From: Candidatus Desulfovibrio intestinipullorum
Lineage (GTDB): Bacteria > Desulfobacterota > Desulfovibrionia > Desulfovibrionales > Desulfovibrionaceae
Length of the DNA stretch: 64,000 nt
Assembly: GCA_019113165.1 (NCBI GenBank)
Contig: DXHV01000083.1
Location: forward strand, 1 to 64,000
Direction of reading: 5' to 3'
Shown here: positions 1 through 9,669 of the stretch, one piece after another
Layout of the letters: each line of letters starts with the position of its first letter
How positions within the stretch are numbered: position 1 is the stretch's first letter
Notes under the pieces: generated by a model
What the model was told of the DNA's origin: nothing
Databases searched by the model: none
What the model saw: only the letters and a program-made list of their open reading frames with translations
Made by a program: the position numbers and the translations under genes

Positions 1-159
1 ATGCATAAAAATAATCTTAATTGCAGCCCTGACAAAATATTAAAAGATATAACTGAACAATTTTTCAGAAATAAATGGCCTGCCTATTTTACAACAATTC
101 GCAATTGTCTAGGAGAGCATGCTGAAAAATATCTGAAAGAAAAAAACTTTGATGGCTAA
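1..159 (+). CDS. Hypothetical protein or 3' end of an upstream gene
   Basis: An open frame of 52 codons runs from the first base of the window to a TAA. The visible product is lysine- and asparagine-rich and ends in KEKNFDG. It is much AT-richer than the genes that follow. The window begins exactly at an ATG, so I cannot tell whether this is a complete small gene or the C-terminal end of a longer one. AT-rich genes next to sugar-nucleotide genes are often part of surface-polysaccharide loci, but no family is recognisable. Confidence 0.35.
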   Translation: MHKNNLNCSPDKILKDITEQFFRNKWPAYFTTIRNCLGEHAEKYLKEKNFDG

Positions 160-288
160 ATCCTCGTTTTTATCATATCTCTCGAATTCTAGAATCAAGT
201 GCAGCCTTTGATCTCTCCTCCCTGAGCCTCAAATACAAGGAGTGATGACACGGCAGAGCCAAAAGCTCTACACTGAGCGACGTCTCCC

Positions 289-1410
289 CTACTCGTCCCC
301 GCGCTTGCCGTCGTCGAGCTTGAGCACGTCTACGCCACGCACGTATTTGAGCAGCCGGGGCCTCTTGACGCTCTTTTGCAGGGACTTGATGATGGAGGCC
401 ATCCTCTTGATATTGTCAAGTATGCCGTTGAGATGGCGTGAGACATTGGACATGTCGGTGCGCCTAAGCAGGCTTTCGAGCTCGTCCGACTGCATTTTGG
501 CACGCATGTTGCCATCGTTTTCGGCAATGAGCTGCTTTGCCAGAAGCGTGGCCCTTGCCTGGTTTTCCTGGGCTACCTGCACAAGTTCGTTGCAGAATTC
601 GGCCTGAACACGCATGTTGTTGAGGACATTGTTGCCGTAGTGGGCCATGGCACCTGCAGCCTTTTCCAGAGTGTCGCGAGCAAGGGCCACATGACTGCCC
701 ACCACAAGGTTGATGAGTTGGCCGCAGCGGGCAAGAAAGCGGTCCTCAAAGGTCTCGAAGCCGTAGTCGTGCTGAGAATAGAGCATGATGAGGCCAAAGG
801 GACGACCGCTCTCCCGTTCACGGATAATGAAGCACAACCGCGAACGGTACCCTTCCTTGTAGGTGGTGCAGTCGAGCGATTCACCTCCGCGCTCTATGCC
901 ACGCAGGTTGTTGGACACGACATAAAATTCATGCCCCCTGGCGATGGTGCGCATTACGGGATGACGAAGAAAGCTTTCCTCTATGCTGTGTGCCGCCAGG
1001 GGAACAGAACCGCCATGGGGGGTGTCTGCAGACGTGATGAGCCAGTTCTTTTCCTTGTCGCGCAGCCTGCAGATATAGAGGTCGGCCTTGAAGGTGCGCA
1101 TCAGAATCACTGCGCTCAGCCTCAGGGCCTCGGTCGGTGGCACAAGCCTGTCCGTAATGGCCAGAAGTTCGTGGCTGACCCTGAAAAAGACATCGGCATC
1201 CGTCTGCATGGAAGACACGTTGGCCAGCAGCGTGAGCAGACACCGCCAGCTGTGCAAGACGGAGTGCGGCGGAATATCAGGAACATAGCCGGAATCAAGC
1301 GCATGCTTTGCTGCAGGAAGAAGATTGATGACAGCCCTGCGGTTCTCCTGTGTGGCTCGAACAAGAAGCTGGATAATGCCTTTTTTTACCTCTGCCCTGG
1401 TTTTCTGCAT
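289..1410 (-). CDS. GAF-domain protein with a histidine-kinase-like helical C-terminus
   Basis: The product is 373 aa. The middle, about residues 70-230, reads as a GAF-type sensor domain (pattern ...SRLCFIIRERESGRPFGLIMLYS...FEDRFLARCGQL). A helical region follows, with MAHYGNNVLNNM around His257, resembling the H-box of HisKA dimerisation domains. The last ~70 residues are basic and coiled-coil-like. No HATPase domain follows, so it is not a complete kinase. The start at 1410 is chosen because GGGAG precedes it; an upstream in-frame ATG at 1488 is possible. Ligand and partner are unknown. The gene is monocistronic as far as can be seen. Confidence 0.7.
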   Translation of the reverse strand: MQKTRAEVKKGIIQLLVRATQENRRAVINLLPAAKHALDSGYVPDIPPHSVLHSWRCLLTLLANVSSMQTDADVFFRVSHELLAITDRLVPPTEALRLSAVILMRTFKADLYICRLRDKEKNWLITSADTPHGGSVPLAAHSIEESFLRHPVMRTIARGHEFYVVSNNLRGIERGGESLDCTTYKEGYRSRLCFIIRERESGRPFGLIMLYSQHDYGFETFEDRFLARCGQLINLVVGSHVALARDTLEKAAGAMAHYGNNVLNNMRVQAEFCNELVQVAQENQARATLLAKQLIAENDGNMRAKMQSDELESLLRRTDMSNVSRHLNGILDNIKRMASIIKSLQKSVKRPRLLKYVRGVDVLKLDDGKRGDE

Positions 1411-2077
1411 GGTGCAAAACTCCCGCAAAAAGTGCGCAATCACAAAAGAGACTCCCGCACAGGACAATACCGCCTGCACTGGCGTCATCTCTACCGCTCT
1501 CTCGCATCCCCTGCCCCGCCTGTCCTGAATGACAAAAACAGGGAGGACGGCGAAAGGAATCCTCTTCTAGCACAATTTCCCGGTTTCTGACCAGAGCCCT
1601 GCGTCCGCAAAGTCTTCTTGAAAAAAAACGTATCACTATGAGCTGTGATGGGGCCATTCACCGGGGAAACTCCGGCTTCTCTGACGACTTCCAGAACCTG
1701 ATGGAACAAGGGAGTGCAGCTCCTGCCGAGGGCAAGTGGGTGCCGTCAAGGGGACAAAGCTCATGGCACTGACACTCAAAATTCATCTTTGGGGGGAATA
1801 AGCGAAGAGAGTCCATCCGTCCATCTGGGCATGCTTTTCTTTCTGCTCACAATGGACTATTTTTGCCCTGTCCTTGTGCAGCTCAACAGCAGATGTCAGG
1901 CGACATTCAGACGCTGCGCTCAAGAACTGATGCAACGGATGCTGCTCACTCTCCCCCTTCATCCAGTTGCAATGTTTTTCTTGCCCACTCACTCCAAACA
2001 GTTTCGCATACTCCTGTCAGTCAGTACAACGTACGGCCGGAAATGTCACACCAAACACTTTGTAAACCATACCATTC
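1411..2077. other. Intergenic region with no supported gene
   Basis: This gap of about 670 bp separates the divergent GAF-domain gene and the FAD oxidoreductase. It should hold both promoters. Open frames here run antisense or out of frame and look like no known protein. I see no tRNA, riboswitch core or clear terminator. Confidence 0.5.
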
Positions 2078-3583
2078 ATGGATACCAGGAAACACTTTCT
2101 CATCATTGGTGCAGGCCCTGCAGGACTTACGGCAGCCAGGGAGCTGCTCAGACAGGGCTGCACCAGTGTCACCATTGTCGAACAGGAAGCCCAGGTTGGT
2201 GGCATCTCCAAAACCGTACACTACAAGGGAAACTGCATCGACCTTGGCGGCCACCGCTTTTTCTCGAAGACCGACGAGATAATGAACTGGTGGACTGCCG
2301 TTCTGCCCGTTGAAGATGCGTCCCGTACAGAAGAGCGTGAAAACGTTTTTCTGCTCAGGCACAGGCTTTCGCGCATTCTCTACGACAGAAAATACTTCTC
2401 CTATCCTGTGACTCTCAGTCTGGACACGCTCTCCAAACTGGGCTGCAAGCGCCTGATCAAAATAGGCTTCTCCTATCTTCATGCCAGGATAAGGCCCATA
2501 CAGCCCGAACAGAGTCTGGAAGACTTCTTCATCAACCGTTTCGGCAGGGAGCTCTACAAGACCTTCTTCAGGGACTACACCCAGAAGGTCTGGGGCATTG
2601 CCTGCAGCAAGCTTTCTGCTGACTGGGGAGCGCAGCGCGTCAAGGGCCTTTCGGTGTCAGGTGTTCTCCTGCATGCCGCACGCTCCCTCAAAAGGAAACT
2701 GACGCGCAGCCGGAGCACGCTTGCCCAGAAGGATGTGGAAACAAGCCTCATTGAGCATTTTCTCTACCCCAAATACGGTCCAGGCTCCCTCTGGGAAGAA
2801 GTTGCCAGGGACGTCCAGGCGCATGGTGCCAGACTGATGCTGGCAACCAGGGTGACCGGCCTGCACCTTGACGCCGGAGGCACCACGGTAACAGCAATTT
2901 CCCTGCGTACACAGGACGGCACGGAGGAAACCCTGCCCTGTGATGCTGTCATCTCTTCCATGCCTTTGCGAGAACTGGTGGCAGCAGTGAGGGGACCTGT
3001 GCCTGCCAGGGTTGCAGAAGTCGCCAGGGGCCTTGTCTACCGGGATTTCATGACCGTTGGCCTGGTCCTGCGCAAGAATGAGCAGCTCTCCCAGCTCAAG
3101 GACAACTGGATCTATGTCCAGGAACCGGATGTGCTGATGGGACGCATTCAGATCTTCAACAACTGGAGCCCCTGGCTTGTGGCTGACAGAAACTGTCTGC
3201 TACTGGGGCTGGAGTATTTCTGCACCGAAGGCGACACACTCTGGACCATGCAGGATGACGATTTTATCCGCATGGCCACCTCCGAGCTTGAAAAAATCCA
3301 TCTGACCGGGGCTGACGACGTCCTGGATGCCTTTGTCGTTCGCGTGCCCAAGGCCTACCCTGCCTATTTCGGCAGCTATGCGCACATCCATGTGCTGCAG
3401 GACTGGCTCAACGGGGTGCACAACCTCTATCCCGTGGGCAGAAACGGCATGCACAGATACAACAATATGGATCATTCCATGCTGTCCGCCCTGCGCACCG
3501 TTGACTGCATTCTCAGGCAGACCCTTCCCAAGAAGGATATCTGGCTCGTCAATGCCGAAAAGGAATATCACGAAAGCAAATGA
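2078..3583 (+). CDS. NAD(P)/FAD-dependent oxidoreductase, UDP-galactopyranose mutase / amine-oxidase type
   Basis: The 501-aa product opens with a Rossmann FAD-binding fingerprint ([15 protein letters not shown], residues 8-22), then an acidic ribose-binding residue and VGGISKT. The segment [16 protein letters not shown] and the later [17 protein letters not shown] are typical of the protoporphyrinogen-oxidase / UDP-galactopyranose-mutase-like group in lipopolysaccharide loci. The C-terminus has [19 protein letters not shown], the FAD-closing motif of this group. A sugar-nucleotide or isoprenoid-linked substrate is likely but not provable. The start is fixed by the position of the FAD motif; no strong Shine-Dalgarno is seen. 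A perfect hairpin follows 9 bp after the stop. Confidence 0.8.
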   Translation: MDTRKHFLIIGAGPAGLTAARELLRQGCTSVTIVEQEAQVGGISKTVHYKGNCIDLGGHRFFSKTDEIMNWWTAVLPVEDASRTEERENVFLLRHRLSRILYDRKYFSYPVTLSLDTLSKLGCKRLIKIGFSYLHARIRPIQPEQSLEDFFINRFGRELYKTFFRDYTQKVWGIACSKLSADWGAQRVKGLSVSGVLLHAARSLKRKLTRSRSTLAQKDVETSLIEHFLYPKYGPGSLWEEVARDVQAHGARLMLATRVTGLHLDAGGTTVTAISLRTQDGTEETLPCDAVISSMPLRELVAAVRGPVPARVAEVARGLVYRDFMTVGLVLRKNEQLSQLKDNWIYVQEPDVLMGRIQIFNNWSPWLVADRNCLLLGLEYFCTEGDTLWTMQDDDFIRMATSELEKIHLTGADDVLDAFVVRVPKAYPAYFGSYAHIHVLQDWLNGVHNLYPVGRNGMHRYNNMDHSMLSALRTVDCILRQTLPKKDIWLVNAEKEYHESK

Positions 3584-3592
3584 CGTTCATGG

Positions 3593-3619
3593 AGCCCCGC
3601 TTCTGCAGGAAGCGGGGCT
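3593..3619 (+). terminator. Hairpin after the FAD oxidoreductase gene
   Basis: The 11-bp perfect stem AGCCCCGCTTC / GAAGCGGGGCT has a 5-nt loop. The following T content is modest, so it may be a weak intrinsic terminator or an mRNA 3'-end stabiliser. It lies between convergent genes. Confidence 0.6.
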
Positions 3620-3695
3620 TCGCTTCTCCTGCCCAGCCTGCAGCCTGAGGCTTGGATCTTTCTGCGAAGAACTGCCACCAGGGCAAAAAAGCTCA

Positions 3696-4148
3696 TCACC
3701 TGTCCACAATGGTCCAGCCGCCATCGGCGCTGTACCTGGGCACTGCCCGCACATACCAGAAGGTCTGTTCCGGCCTCTTTCTGGTCAGCATCTGCCAGGC
3801 ATAGGAGGCCCGTATGCCTGTTCGGCAGACAATGAGCACAGGGCCAGCCGGCACCTCGTCCATGCGGCGCTCAAGCTCATCGAGCGGCACAAGCTGTGCT
3901 CCCGGAATGTGCCCGGCCTCGTATTCGGCCCTGCTGCGCACATCCAGAATGGCGAGACCCTCAGAGGCTCCTGTCAGAGCCTCCCCCTGCCGGTCACCCC
4001 GGAGCTCCGAAATGAGCGCCAGGGACTGGGCAGCATTGAGGGGACCAGGCTGCGGCAGTGTGGACGCCCGAGCCTGCAGGACGGCAAGAAGGAGCAGGCA
4101 GGAACACAGGGCCACAATCCTGTACAGGGCAAACAGTCTCTCGTGCAT
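3696..4148 (-). CDS. Secreted rhodanese-domain protein
   Basis: The product is 150 aa. A hydrophobic N-terminal segment ending near ARA suggests a signal peptide. One rhodanese domain follows (LDVRSRAEYEAGHIPGAQLVPLDEL) with the active-site loop CRTGIRA, so the catalytic cysteine is present. Periplasmic single-domain rhodaneses carry persulfide sulfur; the substrate here is unknown. The ATG at 4148 is preferred because GGAGG lies just upstream; an in-frame ATG 24 bp further up lacks such a site. Confidence 0.82.
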   Translation of the reverse strand: MHERLFALYRIVALCSCLLLLAVLQARASTLPQPGPLNAAQSLALISELRGDRQGEALTGASEGLAILDVRSRAEYEAGHIPGAQLVPLDELERRMDEVPAGPVLIVCRTGIRASYAWQMLTRKRPEQTFWYVRAVPRYSADGGWTIVDR

Positions 4149-4384
4149 GACGTCCTCCGAAAGAGCAGACACGACAATGGGGCAGCAGCGAACAGCTTTT
4201 CAAAAGCAGCAACACGGAACACGGAGCAGACAGCGGACAGGAATTCCTGCCCTCGCCTGCCCGCTCAGCCCTTCTCTGGAACGCGCATGTTATCCCAGGT
4301 CAGGGTGCAACGCCTTCCGGCACAGCCTGAGGCTCACGTCGCAAGCCTGCGGCTTTTGGCACAGCTTTTTGGAGATCAGGGCAT

Positions 4385-4422
4385 AAAAAAAGAGGTCACA
4401 GCCTGTCTGCACTGTAACCTCT
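4385..4422 (-). terminator. Intrinsic terminator of tRNA-Pro
   Basis: Read leftward, an 11-bp stem with one G-T pair (AGAGGTTACAG / CTGTGACCTCT) is followed by seven T residues. It lies 16 bp beyond the CCA end of the tRNA. Confidence 0.85.
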
Positions 4423-4437
4423 CTTGATGTCATAATA

Positions 4438-4515
4438 TGGTCGGGATGGTGCGATTTGAACGCACGGCCTCAGCGTCCCGAACGCTGCGCTCTAGCCAAA
4501 CTGAGCCACATCCCG
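4438..4515 (-). tRNA. tRNA-Pro, anticodon CGG, with encoded CCA
   Basis: The complement folds as a full cloverleaf: acceptor CGGGATG / CATCCCG, D stem GCTC / GAGC, anticodon stem CAGCG / CGCTG around loop TTCGGGA, and T stem GTGCG / CGCAC with TTCAAAT loop. The anticodon is CGG. Discriminator A and a genomic CCA follow. It starts with C1, as bacterial proline tRNAs do. Confidence 0.95.
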
Positions 4516-4616
4516 TTTGCGGAGAGTCTTATAAGGCATTCGGTCTGCCTTGGCAAGCTTTTTTACAGGGGGTTGGCGAAAATTTTCCAATTTGTCGACA
4601 ATTCCCCGGCAACGTC

Positions 4617-5489
4617 TTACTCAAGCTGCAGGAATTCCTTGAGGTCGTCGATCAGAGGATAGCGGATGTTTTCGTCCTGCAGACCGAAGTAGATGTTGGC
4701 GCTCAGGAATTCGGGCCAGTTGCCTGCGTCAAAGCGCTTGCCGCGGATCTTCACGGCCATCATGCCCCGTTCCTTGCACAGGGCCTGCATGGCATCGGTG
4801 AGCTGCACTTCGCCGCCCACACCGGGAGCGGTCTTGTCCAGGTAGTCGAAGATGTCGGGGGTGAGCACGTAGCGGCCCACGATGGCCAGTCTGGAGGGCG
4901 CCTTGTCGCGGCTGGGCTTTTCCACCAGGTTGTTCACGCGGTAGATGCCGGAGCCCACCTGCTCGCCGTCCACGATGCCATAGCGATCCACGCGGTCCCA
5001 CGGCACTTCCATGACGCCGACCACGGGCATGTTCTCGGACATGGCCACTTCGATGAGCTGCTTGATGCCGGGCATGCCGCTGAAGATGAGGTCGTCACCG
5101 ACCATGATGGCAAAGGGTTCGTTGCCAATGGCCGAGCGGGCGCAGGAAATGGCATGGCCGAGACCTTTCTGCTGCTTCTGGCGGATGCTGATGATGTTCA
5201 CCATTTCGGCCACATCCTGCACGACCTGCAGCATGCTGTCCTTGCCCTTCTGCTTGAGATAGCCTTCGAGCTGCAAGTTGTGGTCAAAGTGGTCCTCGAT
5301 CACGCTCTTGTCGCGGTTGGTGATGAGGATGACATCACTCATGCCTGCTGCCTGGGCTTCTTCCACAACATACTGGATGACAGGCTTGTTGTAGATGGGC
5401 AGCATTTCCTTGGGTATATTCTTGGTCGCAGGAAGAGATCTGGTGCCCCAGCCGGCTACGGGAATGACAACTTTGCGAATGGGCTGCAT
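4617..5489 (-). CDS. galU: UTP-glucose-1-phosphate uridylyltransferase
   Basis: The 290-aa product makes UDP-glucose from UTP and glucose-1-phosphate for surface polysaccharide and sugar-nucleotide pathways. The nucleotidyltransferase signature VIPVAGWGTRSLPATKNIPK occupies the N-terminus, followed by MLPIYNKPVIQYVVEEA. Later segments such as MVGDDLIF, VEKP and GVGGEVQLTDAMQ are typical of GalU. The ATG at 5489 (MQPIRK) has GAGG five bases upstream and matches the normal N-terminus; a longer frame starting at 5603 adds an unlikely extension. Confidence 0.95.
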   Translation of the reverse strand: MQPIRKVVIPVAGWGTRSLPATKNIPKEMLPIYNKPVIQYVVEEAQAAGMSDVILITNRDKSVIEDHFDHNLQLEGYLKQKGKDSMLQVVQDVAEMVNIISIRQKQQKGLGHAISCARSAIGNEPFAIMVGDDLIFSGMPGIKQLIEVAMSENMPVVGVMEVPWDRVDRYGIVDGEQVGSGIYRVNNLVEKPSRDKAPSRLAIVGRYVLTPDIFDYLDKTAPGVGGEVQLTDAMQALCKERGMMAVKIRGKRFDAGNWPEFLSANIYFGLQDENIRYPLIDDLKEFLQLE

Positions 5490-5780
5490 AAAAACCTCAG
5501 AAAACAAGCAAAGAAAGGGAGAAAAACGATGTACAAGCCTAAGAAAGAAATGGACAATGGATTTTCTGCTCCGCAACGGAGCCGTACCTGTCCATGCAGT
5601 CACTCAAAAACATTCAAAAATCTGCATTGTGTATGTATGCTATTTTATCGCTCTGCATGCCAAAAGGCAAACGATTTTTTGGCCTTTTTTTCACAGGGAA
5701 GAGGACAGGGCCTCTTGTCCCCTGCAGGAGCACAAACAGAGTGCAATACTGCACAATGCATTAAACATGGGAAAAGACTC
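5490..5780. other. Intergenic region upstream of galU
   Basis: About 290 bp of relatively AT-rich sequence lie between galU and the terminator of the PEP-synthase-like gene. It should carry the galU promoter. No convincing gene or RNA element was seen. Confidence 0.4.
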
Positions 5781-5830
5781 AAAAAAAGGGGTATCTGCGT
5801 CACGGCTCGCCTTGAGCCCGCAGATACCCC
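5781..5830 (-). terminator. Intrinsic terminator of the PEP-synthase-like gene
   Basis: Read leftward, a 12-bp perfect stem (GGGGTATCTGCG / CGCAGATACCCC) is followed by seven T residues. It lies about 90 bp after the stop codon at 5923. Confidence 0.88.
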
Positions 5831-5922
5831 TTCACAAAACTGTCACCACTGAGCAGACGAATTGTCAGACTGCACGGCATTCTGCCTGCAGGCTGCCCGC
5901 GTCTGCTTCAGGGTTCAGATGG

Positions 5923-8900
5923 CTAGAAGTCCAGCTTGCGATATTCTTCCAGAGCCTGGGCGTGCTCCTCGAAGGTGGCAAAGCCTGCATGGTGCAGGGC
6001 GTCCTCGACGGTTCTTGCCCAGTCCCAGGTCGCGTAAATGACGGCCTTGTGGAAGGTCTCGCGGAAGGAGTCGAGCTCTGTGCGGTAGAAGCCTTCCTTG
6101 GTGGTGCCCAAATGCTCGCGCAGCTGCTGGAAGCGGCGGCTCTGCTCGCCGTCGTACCATTCCTGCAGATCGCTGGCCAGCTTGTACTTCTTGAGGATGT
6201 GGCCGTAGCCGTTGGCATCAAGAAGCTGGGCCAGGCGGTTGTAGTGCTGCGTGGACAGCCATTCGCCCAGCTTGCTGAGCGGGATGTTTTCCTGCTCCAC
6301 GGCGTGCACGTCGTGCACGGTCTGGGCGTAGGTATCCGGCACAACGGAGGCCGAGGCAATGCCGGCAATGGCCACGATGCCGCGGATGATGACGGAATTG
6401 GACACGCCCTGACCGCAGAAGCCCACTTCCTTCTTCCACTTCTGGCCTGTGAAGATGCTGACCAGGATGGTCCACACCACAGCCGGATCCTCTTCGTCGT
6501 AGATGCGCTGCAGCTTGGCGTTGTCGCGGTCCGTTGCCAGCACCATCTGGGTCATGTCGTTGGAACCGATGGAGAAGCCGTCGAATTCCTCGATGAATTC
6601 CTTGGAGATGATGGCATTGGAGGGGATTTCCGACATCATGATGATCTTGAGACCATCCTTGCCGCTTTCCATGTTGTGCACATTGGCCATGTACTGGCGC
6701 ATGGCACGGGCTTCCTCAAGGGTGCGCACGAAGGGCAGCATGAGCTGCAGGTTGGTGGCGCCATAGAGGGTACGGGCCAGCTTGAAGGCCTCGAGTTCCC
6801 AGTCATGGATGTTGCGGGACACGCCACGGTAGCCCAGCATGGGGTTGGCCTCATGCTGCTCGAAGAGGTTGCCGCCGACCAGGTTGCGGTACTCGTTGGA
6901 CTTGAAGTCCGTGGTACGGTAGACGATCTTCTTGCCGTAGAAGGCCATGGCAAAGAGGGCCAGGTTCTGGGCAAGGGTTTGCACGTAGTGCTCCTTGCCG
7001 GAACGGTAGCCGCGAGCCTTGATGATCTCGGCAATGGTCTTGGGCAGCTCGCGCATCTCGTCCATTTCCTTCTTCAGGCCGACGCGCAGGCTCACCTCGT
7101 TGCGCAGCTTGGCAATGTCGGCAAAGAGCTTCGTCACCACGGGCAGGTCCCTGCACTGGGCAACCTGTTCCTTGATGGCAGCCTGAATTTCGGAAATGCG
7201 CTTGGATCCTTCGGGATCGGCGGGATTGCACTTGGCGAGCTCGTCGTCGTAGCCCATAATGCACTTGATGTGCTCGGCCAGATCCAGCGAGGTCTTGAGC
7301 ACCGTAATGTGGCGGGTGGCCTTTTCCAGATAGTCATCCAGCTTGTGGTCCACTTCGCGCATCCTGCGGTGCAGAAGCAGGATTTCTTCGGCATTGAGGC
7401 CCTTGTCCTCGTCTGCCATCTGCTGCATTTTCTTGGTGAGACCGGTGATCTCGCCCACGTATTCGCGCACGTTGAAGTCGAAGACGATGAGGCCGGCTTC
7501 CATCTGCGAGGCAATGACCTTGGACAGGCGGTTTTCCATCTCGTTCATGTGCGACTGCACAATGCCGTCCAGCTCGCCGTTGTCATAGGCTTCCAGGGCC
7601 TGGGGATGGACGGAGATGTTGCCCAGCATGAACTCGGCGCGCAGCAGACCCACCTTGAAGCGGGGGAACTGGCGCAGCCTGGAGAGGAAGAGGGCCTGGC
7701 CCACGTCGGCCAGAACGAGGCCCACGCGGATCTTGGTCTCGGGCAGAGCGGACACGTCGAGCTCGCCGCCCACTTCGTGCAGGGGCAGCAGGCCTCTGTA
7801 CACGCGGCCGCGAGTGCCGTCCACGGTGACTTCACAGCCGTCCAGGGCGCGGATGGCATCAATGTGCTGTATGCCGATGACGGCCGGAATGCCCAGTTCG
7901 CGGGAGGTGATGGCTGCGTGGCTGGTGTCGCCGCCCACGTCGGCCATGATGGCCGTGGCAATGCGCATGCCGGGCACCATGTCGGGGTCGGTACGCTCGG
8001 CAGCCAGCACGTCGCCCTTGTTGACCTTGTTCAGTTCCAGGGCAGAGCGCAGGAAGCGGACGGTACCGTGGCCGGCACCGCGGGAGGCGCCGTTGCCTTC
8101 CAGCAGAACCTCGGCTTCGGCAGCAGACTTTTCGTCCACTTCGCGGCGGTGCATGAAGATGGTGGAGGGATGCTTTTCCAGCTCCTCGTTCCATCTGGTT
8201 TCGGGACGGGCCTGCACGAACCATAGGCGATCCTTGGCGTCGATGCAGAATTCCGTGTCCATGATGATGTCGCCGTAGGCCTTGCTCACGGCACGCACGC
8301 CGCGGGCCACCATTTCGGCCTGGCTCAGGGACAGGGCCCAGCGCAGGGATTCCAGTTCCGGAACCTTCTCTTCCCTGGTGCCGCCGCGCTCGTCGTAGAC
8401 GATGCGCATGTCCTTGCAGCCCATCTGGCGGATAACGACCTCGTTGCCGTCATCGCGCTTGAAGACATAGAGCTTGTCAGGAGTGACCTTGCCGCCCACG
8501 ACGGCTTCGCCCAGGCCGTAGCTTGCGTCAATGCTGACCAGGTCCTTGCGATCCGTGCCGCGGCAGCCTGTGGCCGTGTCGGCCGCAAAGGCCGTACCGG
8601 ACACCACGGGGTTGATCATCTGCATGATGCAGACGGAGAGGGAGGTGCCTTCAATGGCCCATTCCTTCTTGGCCATTTCGCCGATGCTCTCGTCGCCCAG
8701 CTCGTCGGCCTTGGCCAGGGCGTCGGAAATGGCCTCGCGGCGGTAGGTCATGGAACGCAGGTTGTAGGCAGAGGCGCAGTCCCAGTGGTAGGCCTCGACA
8801 ACATTGTCCGGGCCGACCATGTTGAGGTAGGTGTCCTGCAGGCCGGCAAAGGCCTTCTTGCGGGAGTCTTCGCCAGCAGCCGAGGAACGCACGGCCACGG

Positions 8901-9495
8901 GCACCATTTCGTCCTCGTTGGCCTTGCAGATGGCGGCGTAGGCACTGCGCACGGCTTCGTCCACTTCCTTGGGCAGCGGAGAGGAGAGGATGGCGGCCTG
9001 CACCATCACCGAGCGCTTGCGCAGCTGGTCAATGCCTTCGGGGGAGGTGGCAAAGCCTTCCACGACATTGTTGATGAAGGTGCGCAGCTTGGTGGAGCCG
9101 GAATCGCCTTCCTCGATGATGGCCTCCTGAATCTGCTTGCCCAGACGGCGGACAAGCTTCTGCAGGTAGTCGGGATCACTGTTGATAACCGGATCGTTCC
9201 AGTCTATGCGACTGTACTCGCGGTCAACCACGGCACGCACAATACGACTGTTGACCTTGCATTCGTCCAGAACACGATGGAATGCCACCGAGGAAATGGC
9301 TCTAAAGTGCGGCGCCTGTATTTCCTTAATCTGGCTGATAATGGCCGTATTGTAGTTTTTGCCGCCGACAAGCAACTCAGCACTTGCTCCGAGCTGGACA
9401 ATATCCGCTCCTGTCAGCACCAGCTGCTTTCTAATGGCTTCAGGCGACGTGGTCTCCGTGGGAGCCTCCGTCTTTGCGGATTGTTTGGTGGACAT
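5923..9495 (-). CDS. PEP synthase / pyruvate phosphate dikinase-like enzyme, long form
   Basis: The product is 1190 aa against about 790 for classical PpsA. The N-terminal ATP-grasp pyruvate/PEP-binding domain includes VAVRSSAAGEDSRKKAFAG. The phosphohistidine domain has GGDTSHAAI with His526 as the expected phosphocarrier. The C-terminal PEP-binding barrel has FSIGSNDMTQ near residue 970 and VGFCGQG with Cys1027. The extra length is mostly a helical, charged block between the phosphohistidine domain and the barrel, about residues 640-870. It likely interconverts pyruvate and PEP. RBS GGAGG precedes the ATG. Terminators on both sides make it a single-gene unit. Confidence 0.85.
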   Translation of the reverse strand: MSTKQSAKTEAPTETTSPEAIRKQLVLTGADIVQLGASAELLVGGKNYNTAIISQIKEIQAPHFRAISSVAFHRVLDECKVNSRIVRAVVDREYSRIDWNDPVINSDPDYLQKLVRRLGKQIQEAIIEEGDSGSTKLRTFINNVVEGFATSPEGIDQLRKRSVMVQAAILSSPLPKEVDEAVRSAYAAICKANEDEMVPVAVRSSAAGEDSRKKAFAGLQDTYLNMVGPDNVVEAYHWDCASAYNLRSMTYRREAISDALAKADELGDESIGEMAKKEWAIEGTSLSVCIMQMINPVVSGTAFAADTATGCRGTDRKDLVSIDASYGLGEAVVGGKVTPDKLYVFKRDDGNEVVIRQMGCKDMRIVYDERGGTREEKVPELESLRWALSLSQAEMVARGVRAVSKAYGDIIMDTEFCIDAKDRLWFVQARPETRWNEELEKHPSTIFMHRREVDEKSAAEAEVLLEGNGASRGAGHGTVRFLRSALELNKVNKGDVLAAERTDPDMVPGMRIATAIMADVGGDTSHAAITSRELGIPAVIGIQHIDAIRALDGCEVTVDGTRGRVYRGLLPLHEVGGELDVSALPETKIRVGLVLADVGQALFLSRLRQFPRFKVGLLRAEFMLGNISVHPQALEAYDNGELDGIVQSHMNEMENRLSKVIASQMEAGLIVFDFNVREYVGEITGLTKKMQQMADEDKGLNAEEILLLHRRMREVDHKLDDYLEKATRHITVLKTSLDLAEHIKCIMGYDDELAKCNPADPEGSKRISEIQAAIKEQVAQCRDLPVVTKLFADIAKLRNEVSLRVGLKKEMDEMRELPKTIAEIIKARGYRSGKEHYVQTLAQNLALFAMAFYGKKIVYRTTDFKSNEYRNLVGGNLFEQHEANPMLGYRGVSRNIHDWELEAFKLARTLYGATNLQLMLPFVRTLEEARAMRQYMANVHNMESGKDGLKIIMMSEIPSNAIISKEFIEEFDGFSIGSNDMTQMVLATDRDNAKLQRIYDEEDPAVVWTILVSIFTGQKWKKEVGFCGQGVSNSVIIRGIVAIAGIASASVVPDTYAQTVHDVHAVEQENIPLSKLGEWLSTQHYNRLAQLLDANGYGHILKKYKLASDLQEWYDGEQSRRFQQLREHLGTTKEGFYRTELDSFRETFHKAVIYATWDWARTVEDALHHAGFATFEEHAQALEEYRKLDF

Positions 9496-9543
9496 GATTT
9501 CCTCCGGGTTGGGACGTGAAGGCAGGGGACTAATTCGGGGAAA

Positions 9544-9582
9544 GACTGTTCCAGAACCCTGTAAAAGGGTTCTGGAACAGTC
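9544..9582 (-). terminator. Terminator hairpin between pyc and the PEP-synthase-like gene
   Basis: A 16-bp perfect inverted repeat (GACTGTTCCAGAACCC and its complement) has a 7-nt loop. A short T run follows in the leftward direction, and TCCTTTTT lies on the other side. It ends the birA-pyc transcript. Confidence 0.85.
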
Positions 9583-9669
9583 TCCTTTTTCATAACCGAC
9601 ATTACCCGTTCTGTCTACCTTGATTCCCGGGAAGAACGAGCAATGCCTCCTTGAGATGCAGGTTCGGGG

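Noticed and set aside
1640..1800. Possible structured RNA (G-rich hairpins) upstream of the FAD oxidoreductase
   Set aside because: I compared it with SRP RNA, RNase P, tmRNA and common riboswitch cores by eye and found no match.
5395..8226. 943-codon plus-strand frame opposite the PEP-synthase-like gene
   Set aside because: Antisense shadow; the reverse strand carries an intact enzyme with catalytic motifs.
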